DNA of 64,000 bases from Oscillospiraceae bacterium (GTDB lineage Bacteria > Bacillota > Clostridia > Oscillospirales > Acutalibacteraceae). A program made the position numbers and the translations under genes. The first letter of the stretch is position 1; every line of letters begins with the position of its first letter. Positions 26,864 to 35,404 of this stretch are shown in pieces. The notes under the pieces are model-generated. The model saw only the letters and a list, made by a program, of their open reading frames with translations, did not search any database and had not been told where the DNA came from. The DNA lies in contig SVOB01000002.1 in the NCBI GenBank assembly GCA_015066565.1, positions 248,001 through 312,000 of the forward strand, in the 5' to 3' direction.

Positions 26864-26896
26864 ACTTTTTTAACGCGCTTCGCATAATATGTGCAG

Positions 26897-26922
26897 GGGA
26901 GTGTTGACTCCCTTAAAAGGGG
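26897..26922 (+). promoter_or_regulatory. Hairpin and ribosome site upstream of murA
   Basis: GGGAGT (26897-26902) pairs with ACTCCC (26907-26912) around a 4-nt loop. CCC in that arm could instead pair with the GGG of the ribosome site AAGGGG (26917-26922). The two structures exclude each other, so the leader might modulate murA translation. The stems are short and the call is weak. Confidence 0.3.
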
Positions 26923-26930
26923 TGCGTGAA

Positions 26931-28184
26931 ATGAAGTTTTTAATTGAGGGCAAAAGAAGACTTTGCGGTCAAATTGACGTTCAGGGGAGTAAAAACAGCG
27001 TTCTCCCGATTCTCGCCGCGACGCTTCTGATAAAAGGGAAAAGCGTTATACATAATTGCCCGAGAATATCGGATGTAGATGCGGCTGTTAATATTCTTTC
27101 GGATTTCGGCTGTGTTATTGAGAGAAGTCTGAACACCGTGACGGTTGACGCTTCTTCGGTTTCCAACTGCCATGTCTCAGAATTCTTAATGCACCGTATG
27201 CGTTCGTCAATTCTTTTTCTCGGACCCGTGCTTTCGAGGTTTAAAAAGGCGGAGTTTTCTTCTCCCGGCGGCTGTGAAATCGGGCTTCGGCCGATTGACT
27301 TGCACCTGTCGTCGTTAAAGCTTCTCGGCGCCGAGGTTTGTGAAAAAAGCGGAACTGTTTTCTGCTCAGCCGAAAACGGACTTAAGGCGAACAGAATTCA
27401 CCTGTCCTTCCCGAGCGTGGGAGCAACAGAAAATATATTGCTCGCTTCCGTCCTCGCAAAGGGGACTACCGTCCTTTCCAACGCCGCAAGAGAGCCGGAA
27501 ATTACGGACCTTGCGAACTTTCTCAATAAGGCGGGCGCAAGAATAATCGGCGCGGGGGAGAGCACGGTAATAATTGTCGGCGCTCAAAAGCTTCATTCGG
27601 TTGAACACACCGTTATTCCCGACCGTATTGTAGCCTCTACATATATGTTCTGCGCCGCAGTGACAGGCGGGGAAATTGAGATTAACAAATGTGTTCCGAC
27701 CCATCTTGAAGCGGTTTTTCCCGTTCTTGAGGAAGCGGGTTGCGTGATTAAAAGGAAAAATGATTCGGTTTTTCTTAAAGCTCCCGAAAGGCTTTCAAGA
27801 ATAAAAACGGTCAGAACTATGCCTTATCCGGGCTTTCCGACTGATTTACAGTCGCCTGTGACGGCGCTCTTATCGGTTGCCGACGGAACCTCGGTTGTAA
27901 CGGAAAACATTTTTGAAAACCGTTATAAATATATAAGCGAACTGAACAGACTCGGCGCTAATATCCGTGTTGAGGGAAGAACGGCGATTATTGACGGCGT
28001 TGATTCTCTTGCCGGAGCCAATGTCAGAGCGACAGACCTTCGCGGCGGCTTTGCGCTTGTGATTGCGGCGCTGAGCGCGCAGGGAAAAACTCAGATAAGC
28101 AATATTTTTCATATTGACAGGGGATACGAAAAACCCGAAAAGGTTCTTTCATCCCTGGGAGCAAATATAAAAAGGATTACCTGA
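26931..28184 (+). CDS. murA: UDP-GlcNAc 1-carboxyvinyltransferase
   Basis: A 417-residue enolpyruvyl transferase that commits UDP-GlcNAc to peptidoglycan. K22-N23 in the N-terminal QGSKNS block and the catalytic C115 in SPGGCEIGLRP match the E. coli numbering. The cysteine predicts fosfomycin sensitivity. I start at ATG 26931 (AAGGGG 8 nt upstream); the upstream ATG at 26889 would add a nonconserved leader. The gene stands where many dcw clusters have murB or murC. Confidence 0.94.
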   Translation: MKFLIEGKRRLCGQIDVQGSKNSVLPILAATLLIKGKSVIHNCPRISDVDAAVNILSDFGCVIERSLNTVTVDASSVSNCHVSEFLMHRMRSSILFLGPVLSRFKKAEFSSPGGCEIGLRPIDLHLSSLKLLGAEVCEKSGTVFCSAENGLKANRIHLSFPSVGATENILLASVLAKGTTVLSNAAREPEITDLANFLNKAGARIIGAGESTVIIVGAQKLHSVEHTVIPDRIVASTYMFCAAVTGGEIEINKCVPTHLEAVFPVLEEAGCVIKRKNDSVFLKAPERLSRIKTVRTMPYPGFPTDLQSPVTALLSVADGTSVVTENIFENRYKYISELNRLGANIRVEGRTAIIDGVDSLAGANVRATDLRGGFALVIAALSAQGKTQISNIFHIDRGYEKPEKVLSSLGANIKRIT

Positions 28185-28185
28185 A

Positions 28186-29157
28186 ATGAAAACAACAAGA
28201 AATTCACCGCCTGTCAACAGACAGCCAATGTCCCGTGACGAAAAACGTCACGTAATATCACTTCAGAAGCATAAGCAACGCAAAAGAAGAAAGGCTATAA
28301 CCCTTGTTTTACTTGTTCTTCTTATTGCCGTCGTCGGCGTTGTGCTGTCGCTGACAGTGTTTTTCAGAATAACCCAGGTTAACGTGGTCGCGTCGACAAT
28401 CTATCCCGATGAACAGATTGTAGAAGCAAGCGGTATTAAACTGTCTGAAAATATGTTCCTTACCGATTCCGAAAAGGCGGCTAAAAAGATACAGGGAACT
28501 TTGCCCTACATATCGGACGTGAAAATAAAAAAGAGCCTTACGGGAAAAATTACCCTTACCGTAACCGAAACCAAGGCGGCTATGGCTTTTGTCGAAGGCG
28601 AAAATTATCTTATAATCAGCCCTGTGGGTAAGGTGCTTGAACGCTCAAAGCTCATTTCCGAGCACGTCTGTGTAATCGAAGGCGTCAGCTACTCCGAGGC
28701 AGAGGAGGGCAAGACAATCGTGCTTTCGGATATGACGGCGGCTGACGGCGAAACCGTGCTTCGCACAGGCGATAAGCTGTTAGAGGACCTTTTAATCGCC
28801 TACAGAGGCTCGGAGGAATATCTCGGCGGTAACATTTCCGAAATTGATATGAGCGATATAAACAATCTTGAGATGATTTACGAATACCGTATTTTACTTA
28901 AATGCGGCGACATTTCAAAGCTTGACAATACGCTTAAATTTGCGGGCGCTATTATTGAAAGGCTTAACGGCGAAAATCCTTATTACACGGGAACGGTTGA
29001 CCTGAGAATAGAAAACAAGGCTTACTATAATGAGGGTGATTTTGAAACCGAAACCGAGCCTGAAACCGAGGAAGCGACCGACAAGAACAGCGAAAAGACG
29101 GAAGACGCCGACGATAAGCCTTCCGAAGAGGAAACAACGGAGAAAAAAGAGGATTAA
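28186..29157 (+). CDS. ftsQ: FtsQ/DivIB-like division protein
   Basis: A 323-residue bitopic protein: basic cytoplasmic N-terminus (about 1-34), one membrane helix (about 36-58), then a POTRA domain (about 60-130, FRITQVNVVASTIYPDEQIV) and a beta-rich region. The last 35 or so residues are almost only E, T, D, K and S. FtsQ scaffolds FtsL and FtsB in the divisome. It begins 2 bp after murA and is followed by the ftsZ promoter. Confidence 0.9.
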   Translation: MKTTRNSPPVNRQPMSRDEKRHVISLQKHKQRKRRKAITLVLLVLLIAVVGVVLSLTVFFRITQVNVVASTIYPDEQIVEASGIKLSENMFLTDSEKAAKKIQGTLPYISDVKIKKSLTGKITLTVTETKAAMAFVEGENYLIISPVGKVLERSKLISEHVCVIEGVSYSEAEEGKTIVLSDMTAADGETVLRTGDKLLEDLLIAYRGSEEYLGGNISEIDMSDINNLEMIYEYRILLKCGDISKLDNTLKFAGAIIERLNGENPYYTGTVDLRIENKAYYNEGDFETETEPETEEATDKNSEKTEDADDKPSEEETTEKKED

Positions 29158-29196
29158 AAAGCATTACAAAATAAGAAAAAATAAATATATAAAGGC

Positions 29197-29225
29197 TTGA
29201 ATTTTGTAAATATATATGGTATTAT
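29197..29225 (+). promoter_or_regulatory. Sigma-A promoter of ftsZ
   Basis: TTGAAT (29197-29202), 17-bp spacer, TATTAT (29220-29225), 55 bp before the ftsZ start. It should give ftsZ extra expression beyond read-through from the cluster. Confidence 0.7.
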
Positions 29226-29280
29226 GTAATTTGTAAATTTGTGTAGTTCCATAACAAAGATGTTAGGAGGATATAAAACA

Positions 29281-30360
29281 ATGGCATTTGAAATTGACAA
29301 CAATGTTCAGGAAGAAGCAACATTAATTAAGGTTATCGGTATAGGCGGCGGCGGCGGAAACGCCGTTAACCGTATGGCTAATTCCGGTATAGACGGCGTT
29401 GAGTTTATTGTCGCCAATACGGACAAGCAGGCTCTTGATTCATCAGCCGCTACCGTTAAAATTCCTATGGGTAAAACCGGAAGAGGCGCCGGCGCTCGTC
29501 CTGAGGTTGGCCAGAAGGCTGCCGAGGACAGCAGAGAGCAGATTGAGCCTCATCTTGAAAACGTTGATATGCTTTTCGTTACTGCAGGTATGGGCGGCGG
29601 CACAGGTACAGGCGCGGCTCCCGTTATCGCTAAGCAGGCAAGGGATAAGGGCATTCTTACGGTAGGTATCGTTACAAAGCCTTTCGATTTTGAAGGTAAG
29701 CGCCGTATGCAGCAGGCTGAGGCAGGTATTGAAGAGCTTGCTGAATGTGTTGACAGCCTTATCGTTATCCCTAACGACAGACTTAAATATGTATCGGACC
29801 AGAAAATCACCTTTGCCAATGCGTTTGAAATCGCTGACGGCGTTCTCTATCAGGGCGTTAAGAGCATTTCAGACCTCATTAAGGTTAAAGGTATGATTAA
29901 CCTTGACTTCGAGGACGTTTCCGCAGTTATGAGAAACGCAGGCCGCGCTCATATGGGCGTTGGACGTGCTTCGGGTAAGGACAAGGCTGAGCAGGCTGCA
30001 AAGGCCGCTATCACAAGCCCGCTTCTTGAAACAACTATCGACGGCGCTAAGGGCGTTATCATTAATATCACGGCTGCTCCCGACATCGACCTTGAGGATG
30101 TTTATGCTGCTTCCAATATCGTTAAGGAAACTGCATCCGATGACGCTAACGTTATCTTCGGCGTTGCCTTCAACGAAGAGCTTGACGACGAAATGATAGT
30201 TACCGTTGTTGCTACAGGCTTCGGCGGCCCCGAAGATAAAAAGAAGAACCGTGACGCTAACTTCCCGTCATTCGACGAGGATACCGACATCAGCTCTTCT
30301 TCGGCAGGCATCAAGGATGAGGACATCATCGACGTTATGCACATCTTTGACAGAAACTGA
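29281..30360 (+). CDS. ftsZ: Cell division GTPase FtsZ
   Basis: A 359-residue tubulin homologue that forms the Z-ring. The GTP loops [13 protein letters not shown] (about 20-32) and GGGTGTG (105-111) are intact, and the C-terminal peptide [12 protein letters not shown] is the docking site for partner proteins. The disordered linker is short. I start at ATG 29281, with TTAGGAGGAT just upstream, instead of ATG 29239. No ftsA precedes it, so the membrane tether must be encoded elsewhere (SepF is common in Firmicutes). A strong terminator follows. Confidence 0.97.
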   Translation: MAFEIDNNVQEEATLIKVIGIGGGGGNAVNRMANSGIDGVEFIVANTDKQALDSSAATVKIPMGKTGRGAGARPEVGQKAAEDSREQIEPHLENVDMLFVTAGMGGGTGTGAAPVIAKQARDKGILTVGIVTKPFDFEGKRRMQQAEAGIEELAECVDSLIVIPNDRLKYVSDQKITFANAFEIADGVLYQGVKSISDLIKVKGMINLDFEDVSAVMRNAGRAHMGVGRASGKDKAEQAAKAAITSPLLETTIDGAKGVIINITAAPDIDLEDVYAASNIVKETASDDANVIFGVAFNEELDDEMIVTVVATGFGGPEDKKKNRDANFPSFDEDTDISSSSAGIKDEDIIDVMHIFDRN

Positions 30361-30387
30361 TTCTTTTTGAACATTTAACAATAACTT

Positions 30388-30417
30388 TAAGGCGGGAGAA
30401 AAACTCCCGCCTTTTTT
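30388..30417 (+). terminator. Intrinsic terminator after ftsZ
   Basis: GGCGGGAG (30391-30398) pairs with CTCCCGCC (30404-30411) with flanking A/T pairs, followed by a T-run. It ends the division cluster. Confidence 0.9.
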
Positions 30418-30449
30418 CTTTTTTACAGACCCTATGATAAATATATTTA

Positions 30450-30478
30450 TTGATAAAAATTTATAAATATGTTATTAT
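30450..30478 (+). promoter_or_regulatory. Sigma-A promoter of pncB-ppa
   Basis: TTGATA (30450-30455), 17-bp spacer, TATTAT (30473-30478), 25 bp before pncB. Confidence 0.65.
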
Positions 30479-30502
30479 AACTTAATAGGGAGGAAACGTG
30501 CT

Positions 30503-31948
30503 ATGCGAAACTTGACTATGTTAATCGATTTATACGAGCTTACCGTCGCCGACAGCCTTTTCAGAAGCGGCAAGGGCGAAACGGTAGTTGTTTTTGACCT
30601 CATTTTCCGCCAGAATCCCGACAAGGGCGGTTTTGTAATAATGGCAGGGCTTGAGCAGGCTGTTGAGTATCTTCAGAGTCTTAAGTTTACCGATGAGGAT
30701 ATAGAGTTCCTTCGTGGAAAGGATTTGAGCGAGGAATTTCTCGATTATCTTAAAAACTTCAGCTTTACCTGTGACGTCTGGGCGGTGCCCGAGGGAACGC
30801 CTGTTTTCCCGAACGAGCCTATAGTTAAGGTCAGGGGCAAGGCGATTGAAGCCCAGCTTATTGAAAGTATGCTTCTTTTATGTATCAATCATCAGTCGCT
30901 TATCGCTACTAAGGCTAACCGACTTGTCCGCGCGGCTCACGGAAGAAATATTGCCGCATTCGGAACGAGAAGGGCGCAGGGCTTTGACGGCGCTGTTTAC
31001 GGAGCAAGAGCCGCATATATCGGTGGTTGCAGTGAGATTGCGAATGTCAAGAGCAGTATGGATTTCGGTATTCCTACTCTTAACACCATGACCCATTCCT
31101 TTGTTCAGATGTATGACAGCGAGCTTGAGGCTTTCTGTGACTACGCAAAGGCTAATCCCGAAAACTGCAGTCTTATTGTCGATACCTACGACACAATTAA
31201 TTCGGGTATCCCGAATGCGATTAAGGCTTTTGACACCGTGCTCGCTCCTATGGGCATAAGACCAAAGAGCGTCCGTATAGATTCGGGCGATATTTCTTAC
31301 CTTTCCCAGAAGGTCAGAAGAATGTTGAACGCCGCGGGTTATCCCGACTGTGATATCGTAGCCTCAAATTCCCTTGACGAATATATAATCCGTGACATGA
31401 TGCTCCACGGCTGTAAGGTCGACTGCTTTATTGTCGGCGAAAGGCTTATAACAAGCGCGTCTTCGCCGATTTTAGGCTGTGTTTATAAGCTCGCGGCGGT
31501 TGAAGAAAACGGAACTCTTGTTCCTAAAATCAGTCTGTCCGAAAACGTAAGCAAGATTACAACACCCGGCTCTAAAAAGGTATACAGACTTTTCGATATG
31601 ACCAACGGAAAGGCGATTGCCGACTATCTTACGACCGAGGATGAAACGGTTGACGAAAACGAACCGCTTGAGCTTTTCGACCCCGATTTCATTTGGAAGA
31701 GAAAGACCATAACCCGCTTTGTTGCCCGTGAGCTTTTAGTTCCGATTTTCAAGGGCGGCGAGCTTGTTTATAAAAAGCCTTCTCTTGAAGAAATCAGGTA
31801 TTACTGTTCAGAGCAGGTTGACACTCTTTGGGATGAGGTAACACGCTTTGAAAATCCCCATAATTATTATGTTGACTTGTCCGAAAAGCTTTGGAATATT
31901 AAAAACGAATTGCTTTTAAAATACAGAAACGGGGGCAAAAAAGAATGA
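30503..31948 (+). CDS. pncB: Nicotinate phosphoribosyltransferase
   Basis: A 481-residue enzyme of NAD salvage: nicotinate + PRPP + ATP to nicotinate mononucleotide with release of PPi. Conserved blocks include LTMLIDLYELTVADSLF at the N-terminus, GTRRAQGFDGAVYGARAAYI in the middle and RIDSGDISYLSQ in the phosphate-binding barrel. The C-terminus overlaps ppa by 4 bp, so the pyrophosphate producer and remover are translated together. Confidence 0.94.
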   Translation: MRNLTMLIDLYELTVADSLFRSGKGETVVVFDLIFRQNPDKGGFVIMAGLEQAVEYLQSLKFTDEDIEFLRGKDLSEEFLDYLKNFSFTCDVWAVPEGTPVFPNEPIVKVRGKAIEAQLIESMLLLCINHQSLIATKANRLVRAAHGRNIAAFGTRRAQGFDGAVYGARAAYIGGCSEIANVKSSMDFGIPTLNTMTHSFVQMYDSELEAFCDYAKANPENCSLIVDTYDTINSGIPNAIKAFDTVLAPMGIRPKSVRIDSGDISYLSQKVRRMLNAAGYPDCDIVASNSLDEYIIRDMMLHGCKVDCFIVGERLITSASSPILGCVYKLAAVEENGTLVPKISLSENVSKITTPGSKKVYRLFDMTNGKAIADYLTTEDETVDENEPLELFDPDFIWKRKTITRFVARELLVPIFKGGELVYKKPSLEEIRYYCSEQVDTLWDEVTRFENPHNYYVDLSEKLWNIKNELLLKYRNGGKKE

Positions 31949-32475
31949 ATATATGGCACGATATTGAGCCTGAAAGAATTTCAAGAAACGCCTTTGACGC
32001 GGTAATTGAAATACCTAAGGGAAGCAAAATGAAGTATGAGCTTGACAAGACAACGGGTATGCTCCGACTTGACAGGGTTCTTTATACTTCGACCCATTAT
32101 CCCGCGAACTACGGCTTTATTCCCCGTACCTATGCAAAGGATAACGACCCGCTTGACGTTCTTGTTCTCTGTTCCGAAAAAATTGAGCCGATGGCGCTTG
32201 TTAAATGCTATCCGATAGGCGTTATTTCAATGCTTGACAGCGGCGCTCCCGACGATAAAATAATTGCCATTCCCTTTAACGACCCGACTTATAATACATA
32301 CAAAGACATAAGTCAGTTGCCTCAGCATATTTTTGACGAAATGACCCACTTTTTCTCGGTTTATAAAACCCTTGAAAACAAGGAAACGGTTATTGACGAG
32401 GCAAAGGGAGTTCTTGACGCAATAACGATTATTGAAGAGTCCATAGCTCTTTATAATGAAAAATTCGGTAAATAA
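31945..32475 (+). CDS. ppa: Family I inorganic pyrophosphatase
   Basis: A 176-residue soluble pyrophosphatase. The Mg2+-binding signature DNDPLDVLVL and the YPANYGFIPRTY block are complete. It hydrolyses PPi to phosphate in the cytoplasm. It overlaps pncB, whose reaction releases PPi, so it would pull NAD salvage forward. The next gene starts 2 bp after its stop, so a three-gene operon is likely. Confidence 0.95.
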   Translation: MNIWHDIEPERISRNAFDAVIEIPKGSKMKYELDKTTGMLRLDRVLYTSTHYPANYGFIPRTYAKDNDPLDVLVLCSEKIEPMALVKCYPIGVISMLDSGAPDDKIIAIPFNDPTYNTYKDISQLPQHIFDEMTHFFSVYKTLENKETVIDEAKGVLDAITIIEESIALYNEKFGK

Positions 32476-32477
32476 TA

Positions 32478-33104
32478 ATGGGAACGACAATTCTTATTAA
32501 ATATCTTATTATCGGATTAATAGCCCTTTGCGGCGTGGCGGTTGTCGGCGGAGTTGTTCGCTTTATTAAGCGTGCGGGAAGAAGCGCCGAGGCACAGGTA
32601 GTAAAAGAACTTGTTAATCTCGTCAACGAAAACGGTCTTGATTTTGTTTCCGAGCCCGAGCACCCGAGACTTATTTCAAATATGAACAGGATTTATCTTC
32701 CTCAGATTTTGAAGGATTTTCCCGATTTTGATTGGGACGAAATCCGTAAAATGCTTGATAATGAAATTTGTGAAAAGTATTCCGATAAGGATGATTTTGA
32801 AATCGAGGAAACCGTTATTTCAAGATATGAAAAAACGGGCAATAAAAAGCTTATTCACTGTGAATCTTCGGTTTCCTGCACTGAAAACGGAGTGAAAAAG
32901 TATTTTTGTATTCAGTCCGTTCTTACCTATACAAATCTCAAAAAGCTTGACGGTAACGGCGAGGAAACTCCTCAGGCACTCGTCTGCCCGAGTTGTGGTG
33001 CGCCGCTTACAAGAAGAGCCGACGGCGAAATAATCTGTGAATACTGCAGTACCGTCGTAGTCGGCGAAAAGATATGGACGGTTACAAGTATAAAAGAGAA
33101 ATAA
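32478..33104 (+). CDS. Membrane-anchored zinc-ribbon protein of unknown function
   Basis: A 208-residue protein with an N-terminal membrane helix (about 6-27) and a middle domain resembling the Tim44-like fold (about 60-150). It ends in a zinc ribbon, C-PSCG then C-EYC (CPSCGAPLTRRADGEIICEY, about 173-192). The membrane-plus-zinc-ribbon layout suggests a scaffold or sensor at the inner face. No catalytic motif is visible. It is translated with pncB-ppa, but there is no evident functional link. The DUF559 mobile element begins 15 bp after its stop. Confidence 0.75.
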   Translation: MGTTILIKYLIIGLIALCGVAVVGGVVRFIKRAGRSAEAQVVKELVNLVNENGLDFVSEPEHPRLISNMNRIYLPQILKDFPDFDWDEIRKMLDNEICEKYSDKDDFEIEETVISRYEKTGNKKLIHCESSVSCTENGVKKYFCIQSVLTYTNLKKLDGNGEETPQALVCPSCGAPLTRRADGEIICEYCSTVVVGEKIWTVTSIKEK

Positions 33105-33123
33105 TCGCAAGGCATATAAAAAG

Positions 33124-33170
33124 CCTTACCCTTGAGGGGAAGGTGTCACCGTAGGTGACGGATGAGGTGT
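33124..33170 (+). repeat. Two-hairpin repeat unit, copy 1
   Basis: Hairpin I: CCTTACCC (33124-33131), loop TTGA, GGGGAAGG (33136-33143), with one A/G mismatch. Hairpin II: GTCACC-GTA-GGTGAC (33145-33159). Tail: GGATGAGGTGT (33160-33170). Confidence 0.8.
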
Positions 33171-33171
33171 G

Positions 33172-33201
33172 AAAAAGGCGACTGTAATCAGCCGCCTTTT
33201 T
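33172..33201. terminator. Hairpin terminator at the 3' end of the DUF559 gene
   Basis: AAAAAGGCG (33172-33180) pairs with CGCCTTTTT (33193-33201) around a 12-nt loop. The last codons and the stop of the DUF559 gene lie in the right arm and loop. It can stop transcription from either side. Confidence 0.75.
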
Positions 33202-33544
33202 TTATATATTTTAGAATGTCAGCGCATACCCCGTCAAAGTTACTGTTTACATCATAATTTGAATATCTCAGTACTTGAATACCTAATTCCGAAAAATAGG
33301 AATCTCTTTTCTTATCAGAAATTTGTCCTTCTTCCATATAATGCTGTGAGCTGTCGAGCTCAATAACCAATTTTGCAGAAGAGCAATAAAAATCAACTAT
33401 GTAGTTTCCTATAATTTTTTGGCGATTAACAATTACTGGTAAATCTTTAAGAAAATCGTACCATAAGTGTCTTTCTTCTTTTGTCATATCTCTGCGAAGC
33501 TTTTGAGCAAGCGGTTTTAACTTGGGATTGATGTTTTCATTCAT
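33188..33544 (-). CDS. DUF559 (Vsr-like PD-(D/E)xK) endonuclease-like protein
   Basis: A 118-residue protein of the DUF559 family in the restriction endonuclease-like superfamily. The core GNYIVDFYCSSAKLVIELD followed by SSQHY keeps the acidic and Q-H residues expected at a Vsr-type active site, so it could nick or cut DNA. Its real substrate is unknown. The ribosome site GAGGTG (minus, 33550-33555) is part of the flanking repeat tail, 5 nt before the ATG, so expression is built into the element. The gene is AT-richer than its neighbours. Related genes elsewhere are often solitary or next to mobile DNA. Confidence 0.85.
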   Translation of the reverse strand: MNENINPKLKPLAQKLRRDMTKEERHLWYDFLKDLPVIVNRQKIIGNYIVDFYCSSAKLVIELDSSQHYMEEGQISDKKRDSYFSELGIQVLRYSNYDVNSNFDGVCADILKYIKKGG

Positions 33545-33548
33545 TTTG

Positions 33549-33596
33549 ACACCTCATCAGTCGCATAAATGCGACAGCTTCCCCTCAAGGGGAAGC
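33549..33596 (-). repeat. Two-hairpin repeat unit, copy 2
   Basis: Read on the minus strand: hairpin I GCTTCCCC-TTGA-GGGGAAGC (33577-33596), hairpin II GTCGCAT-TT-ATGCGAC (33560-33575), tail TGATGAGGTGT (33549-33559). The tail provides the DUF559 ribosome binding site. On the plus strand, hairpin I is followed by GTTTTT and can act as an outward terminator. Confidence 0.8.
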
Positions 33597-33614
33597 CGTT
33601 TTTGCTTTCTCAAT

Positions 33615-34970
33615 TTAATTCTTCAAGCTCTGTAACGGTGCGGGGATTCTTCCGCCTCTATTAATGAATTTAGCGGGGGAGTAGGTATTCACGGGCATTA
33701 TCGGACAGGAGCCGAAAAGTCCGCCGAACTCAATTTCCTCGCCTTCTTTAACGCCTATGGCGGGAATAATTCTCACAGCCGTGGTCTTTGAATTGACCAT
33801 TCCTATCGCCGCTTCGTCTGCGATAATTCCCGAAATAATTTCTGCGTTTGTATCGCCGGGAACGGCAATCATATCAAGCCCTACCGAGCAAACCGCCGTC
33901 ATTGCTTCAAGTTTTTCTATCTTTAATGCGCCGCTTCTTGCCGCGTCAATCATACCTGCGTCCTCGCTTACGGGAATAAACGCGCCCGAAAGTCCGCCGA
34001 CGTGAGATGAAGCCATTACGCCGCCCTTTTTGACAGCGTCGTTTAAAAGCGCAAGACAGGCTGTTGTTCCGCAGGCGCCGCACTGTTCAAGACCCATTTC
34101 TTCCAGAATATGGGCAACCGAGTCGCCTACTGCGGGAGTAGGGGCAAGCGATAAGTCAACAATTCCGAACGGAACGCCTAAGCGTTCAGCCGCCTGAGTT
34201 GCGACAAGCTGACCCATACGGGTAATCTTAAACGCCGTTTTCTTAACCATATCGGCAACCTCTGTTATGTTTGCCTCGGGTATTTTTGAAAGCGCGCTTC
34301 TTACAACGCCGGGACCCGATACGCCCACGTTTATAACGCAATCCGGCTCGCCTGCGCCGTGAAAAGCCCCCGCCATAAACGGGTTGTCGTCAGGCGCATT
34401 GCAGAATACAACCAACTTCGCCGGACCCCAGAGTCCGCTGTCCTTTGTCTTTTCGGCACATTCACGGATTATTCTGCCCATAAGCGCAACGGCGTCCATA
34501 TTAATACCGGCCTTTGTTGAACCGATATTGACCGAAGAGCAAACCCTGTCGGTTATGCTTAACGCCTCGGGAATTGAACGGATAAGCTCCTCGTCGCCTG
34601 CGGCAAAGCCCTTCTGAACAAGAGCCGAATATCCGCCTAAAAAGTTTACGCCGACAGCCTTTGCCGCCCTGTCAAGCGTCTTTGCGTATTCAATCGGGTT
34701 TCCGCCGCTTGAAGCGCAAATCATAGCAATGGGCGTAACCGAAATTCGCTTATTGATAATCGGAATACCGTATTCCTTTTCAATCTGTTCAGCCGTTACA
34801 ACAAGCTTTTCGGCCTTTTTTGTGATTTTGTCATATATTCTTTCGCACGAAACCTTAATGTCCGAAGAAGCGCAGTCAAGAAGCGAAATGCCCATTGTGA
34901 CCGTTCTTATATCAAGGTTTTCGTCCTGAATCATATTAATAGTTTCAAGAATATCTTTCGTATTAATCAT
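33615..34970 (-). CDS. UPF0210/PFL-family (DUF711) protein
   Basis: A 451-residue member of the DUF711/UPF0210 family, related in fold to pyruvate formate-lyase-type proteins but without known activity. Conserved stretches include [29 protein letters not shown] and the N-terminal [13 protein letters not shown] block. It is soluble and of normal family length. Across Firmicutes this gene is next to a small ACT-domain gene, as here (gap 15 bp), which suggests a pair controlled by an amino acid or other small ligand. The biological role is unknown. Confidence 0.88.
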   Translation of the reverse strand: MINTKDILETINMIQDENLDIRTVTMGISLLDCASSDIKVSCERIYDKITKKAEKLVVTAEQIEKEYGIPIINKRISVTPIAMICASSGGNPIEYAKTLDRAAKAVGVNFLGGYSALVQKGFAAGDEELIRSIPEALSITDRVCSSVNIGSTKAGINMDAVALMGRIIRECAEKTKDSGLWGPAKLVVFCNAPDDNPFMAGAFHGAGEPDCVINVGVSGPGVVRSALSKIPEANITEVADMVKKTAFKITRMGQLVATQAAERLGVPFGIVDLSLAPTPAVGDSVAHILEEMGLEQCGACGTTACLALLNDAVKKGGVMASSHVGGLSGAFIPVSEDAGMIDAARSGALKIEKLEAMTAVCSVGLDMIAVPGDTNAEIISGIIADEAAIGMVNSKTTAVRIIPAIGVKEGEEIEFGGLFGSCPIMPVNTYSPAKFINRGGRIPAPLQSLKN

Positions 34971-34985
34971 ACTTTTTTACCCCGA

Positions 34986-35255
34986 TTAAATGTGGTGCAT
35001 TGAATTAAAAACGTCCTCGTGCATAACGTGGATAACAAGGTTCATTTCTTTTCCCTCGCCAGTAAGCCTGTCCGAAAACGAAGCGAAGGGTACGTTGATT
35101 TTTGAGGCGTCAACAAGCATAATCATACAGAACATATCCTGTAAGATTGACTGTGAAACCTCGATAACATTGACGTTGCACTCCGAACACAGAGCGCTGA
35201 CTTTTGCGAGAATGCCGACCATATCTCTGCCGACAACGGTTATAACAGCTCTCAT
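34986..35255 (-). CDS. ACT-domain protein (UPF0237 family)
   Basis: An 89-residue stand-alone ACT domain (MRAVITVVGRDMVGILAKV), a ligand-sensing fold. I start at 35255: the ribosome site GGAGGG lies 7 nt before it, whereas the upstream ATG at 35270 would place that site inside the coding region. It probably senses a ligand for its partner UPF0210 protein. It is divergent from ispE across 149 bp of AT-rich DNA, which holds a possible ispE promoter (TTGCCA 35321-35326, TATATT 35345-35350, 18-bp spacer). Confidence 0.87.
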   Translation of the reverse strand: MRAVITVVGRDMVGILAKVSALCSECNVNVIEVSQSILQDMFCMIMLVDASKINVPFASFSDRLTGEGKEMNLVIHVMHEDVFNSMHHI

Positions 35256-35404
35256 TTTATTTCCCTCCATAAAAATATCGGTTTATTTTATCATAATTTT
35301 TTCTTTTTCTCAACAAATAATTGCCAATAAGTGTATAAATATGTTATATTTGTTTGTAGGGAACACATTTCCCGCCTAACGATAAAAGCCCCCGGAGGTG
35401 TTTT

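Larger units (their letters stand above)
33119..33601. mobile_element. Inverted-repeat element carrying a DUF559 nuclease gene
   Basis: Two copies of a ~47-bp two-hairpin unit (33124-33170 on plus, 33549-33596 on minus) face each other and enclose one gene, the DUF559 protein, plus its terminator hairpin. The outer flanks continue the symmetry (AAAAA-GCC on the left, GCCG-TTTTT on the right). The element fills the space between two convergent genes. No transposase is present and no target-site duplication could be recognised. A cargo-free version lies at 61116-61241. Mobility is inferred from the repeated structure, not seen. Confidence 0.65.

Noticed and set aside
33105..33615. Target-site duplication flanking the DUF559 element
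   Set aside because: Flanks on the two sides are inverted A/T tracts, not direct repeats.
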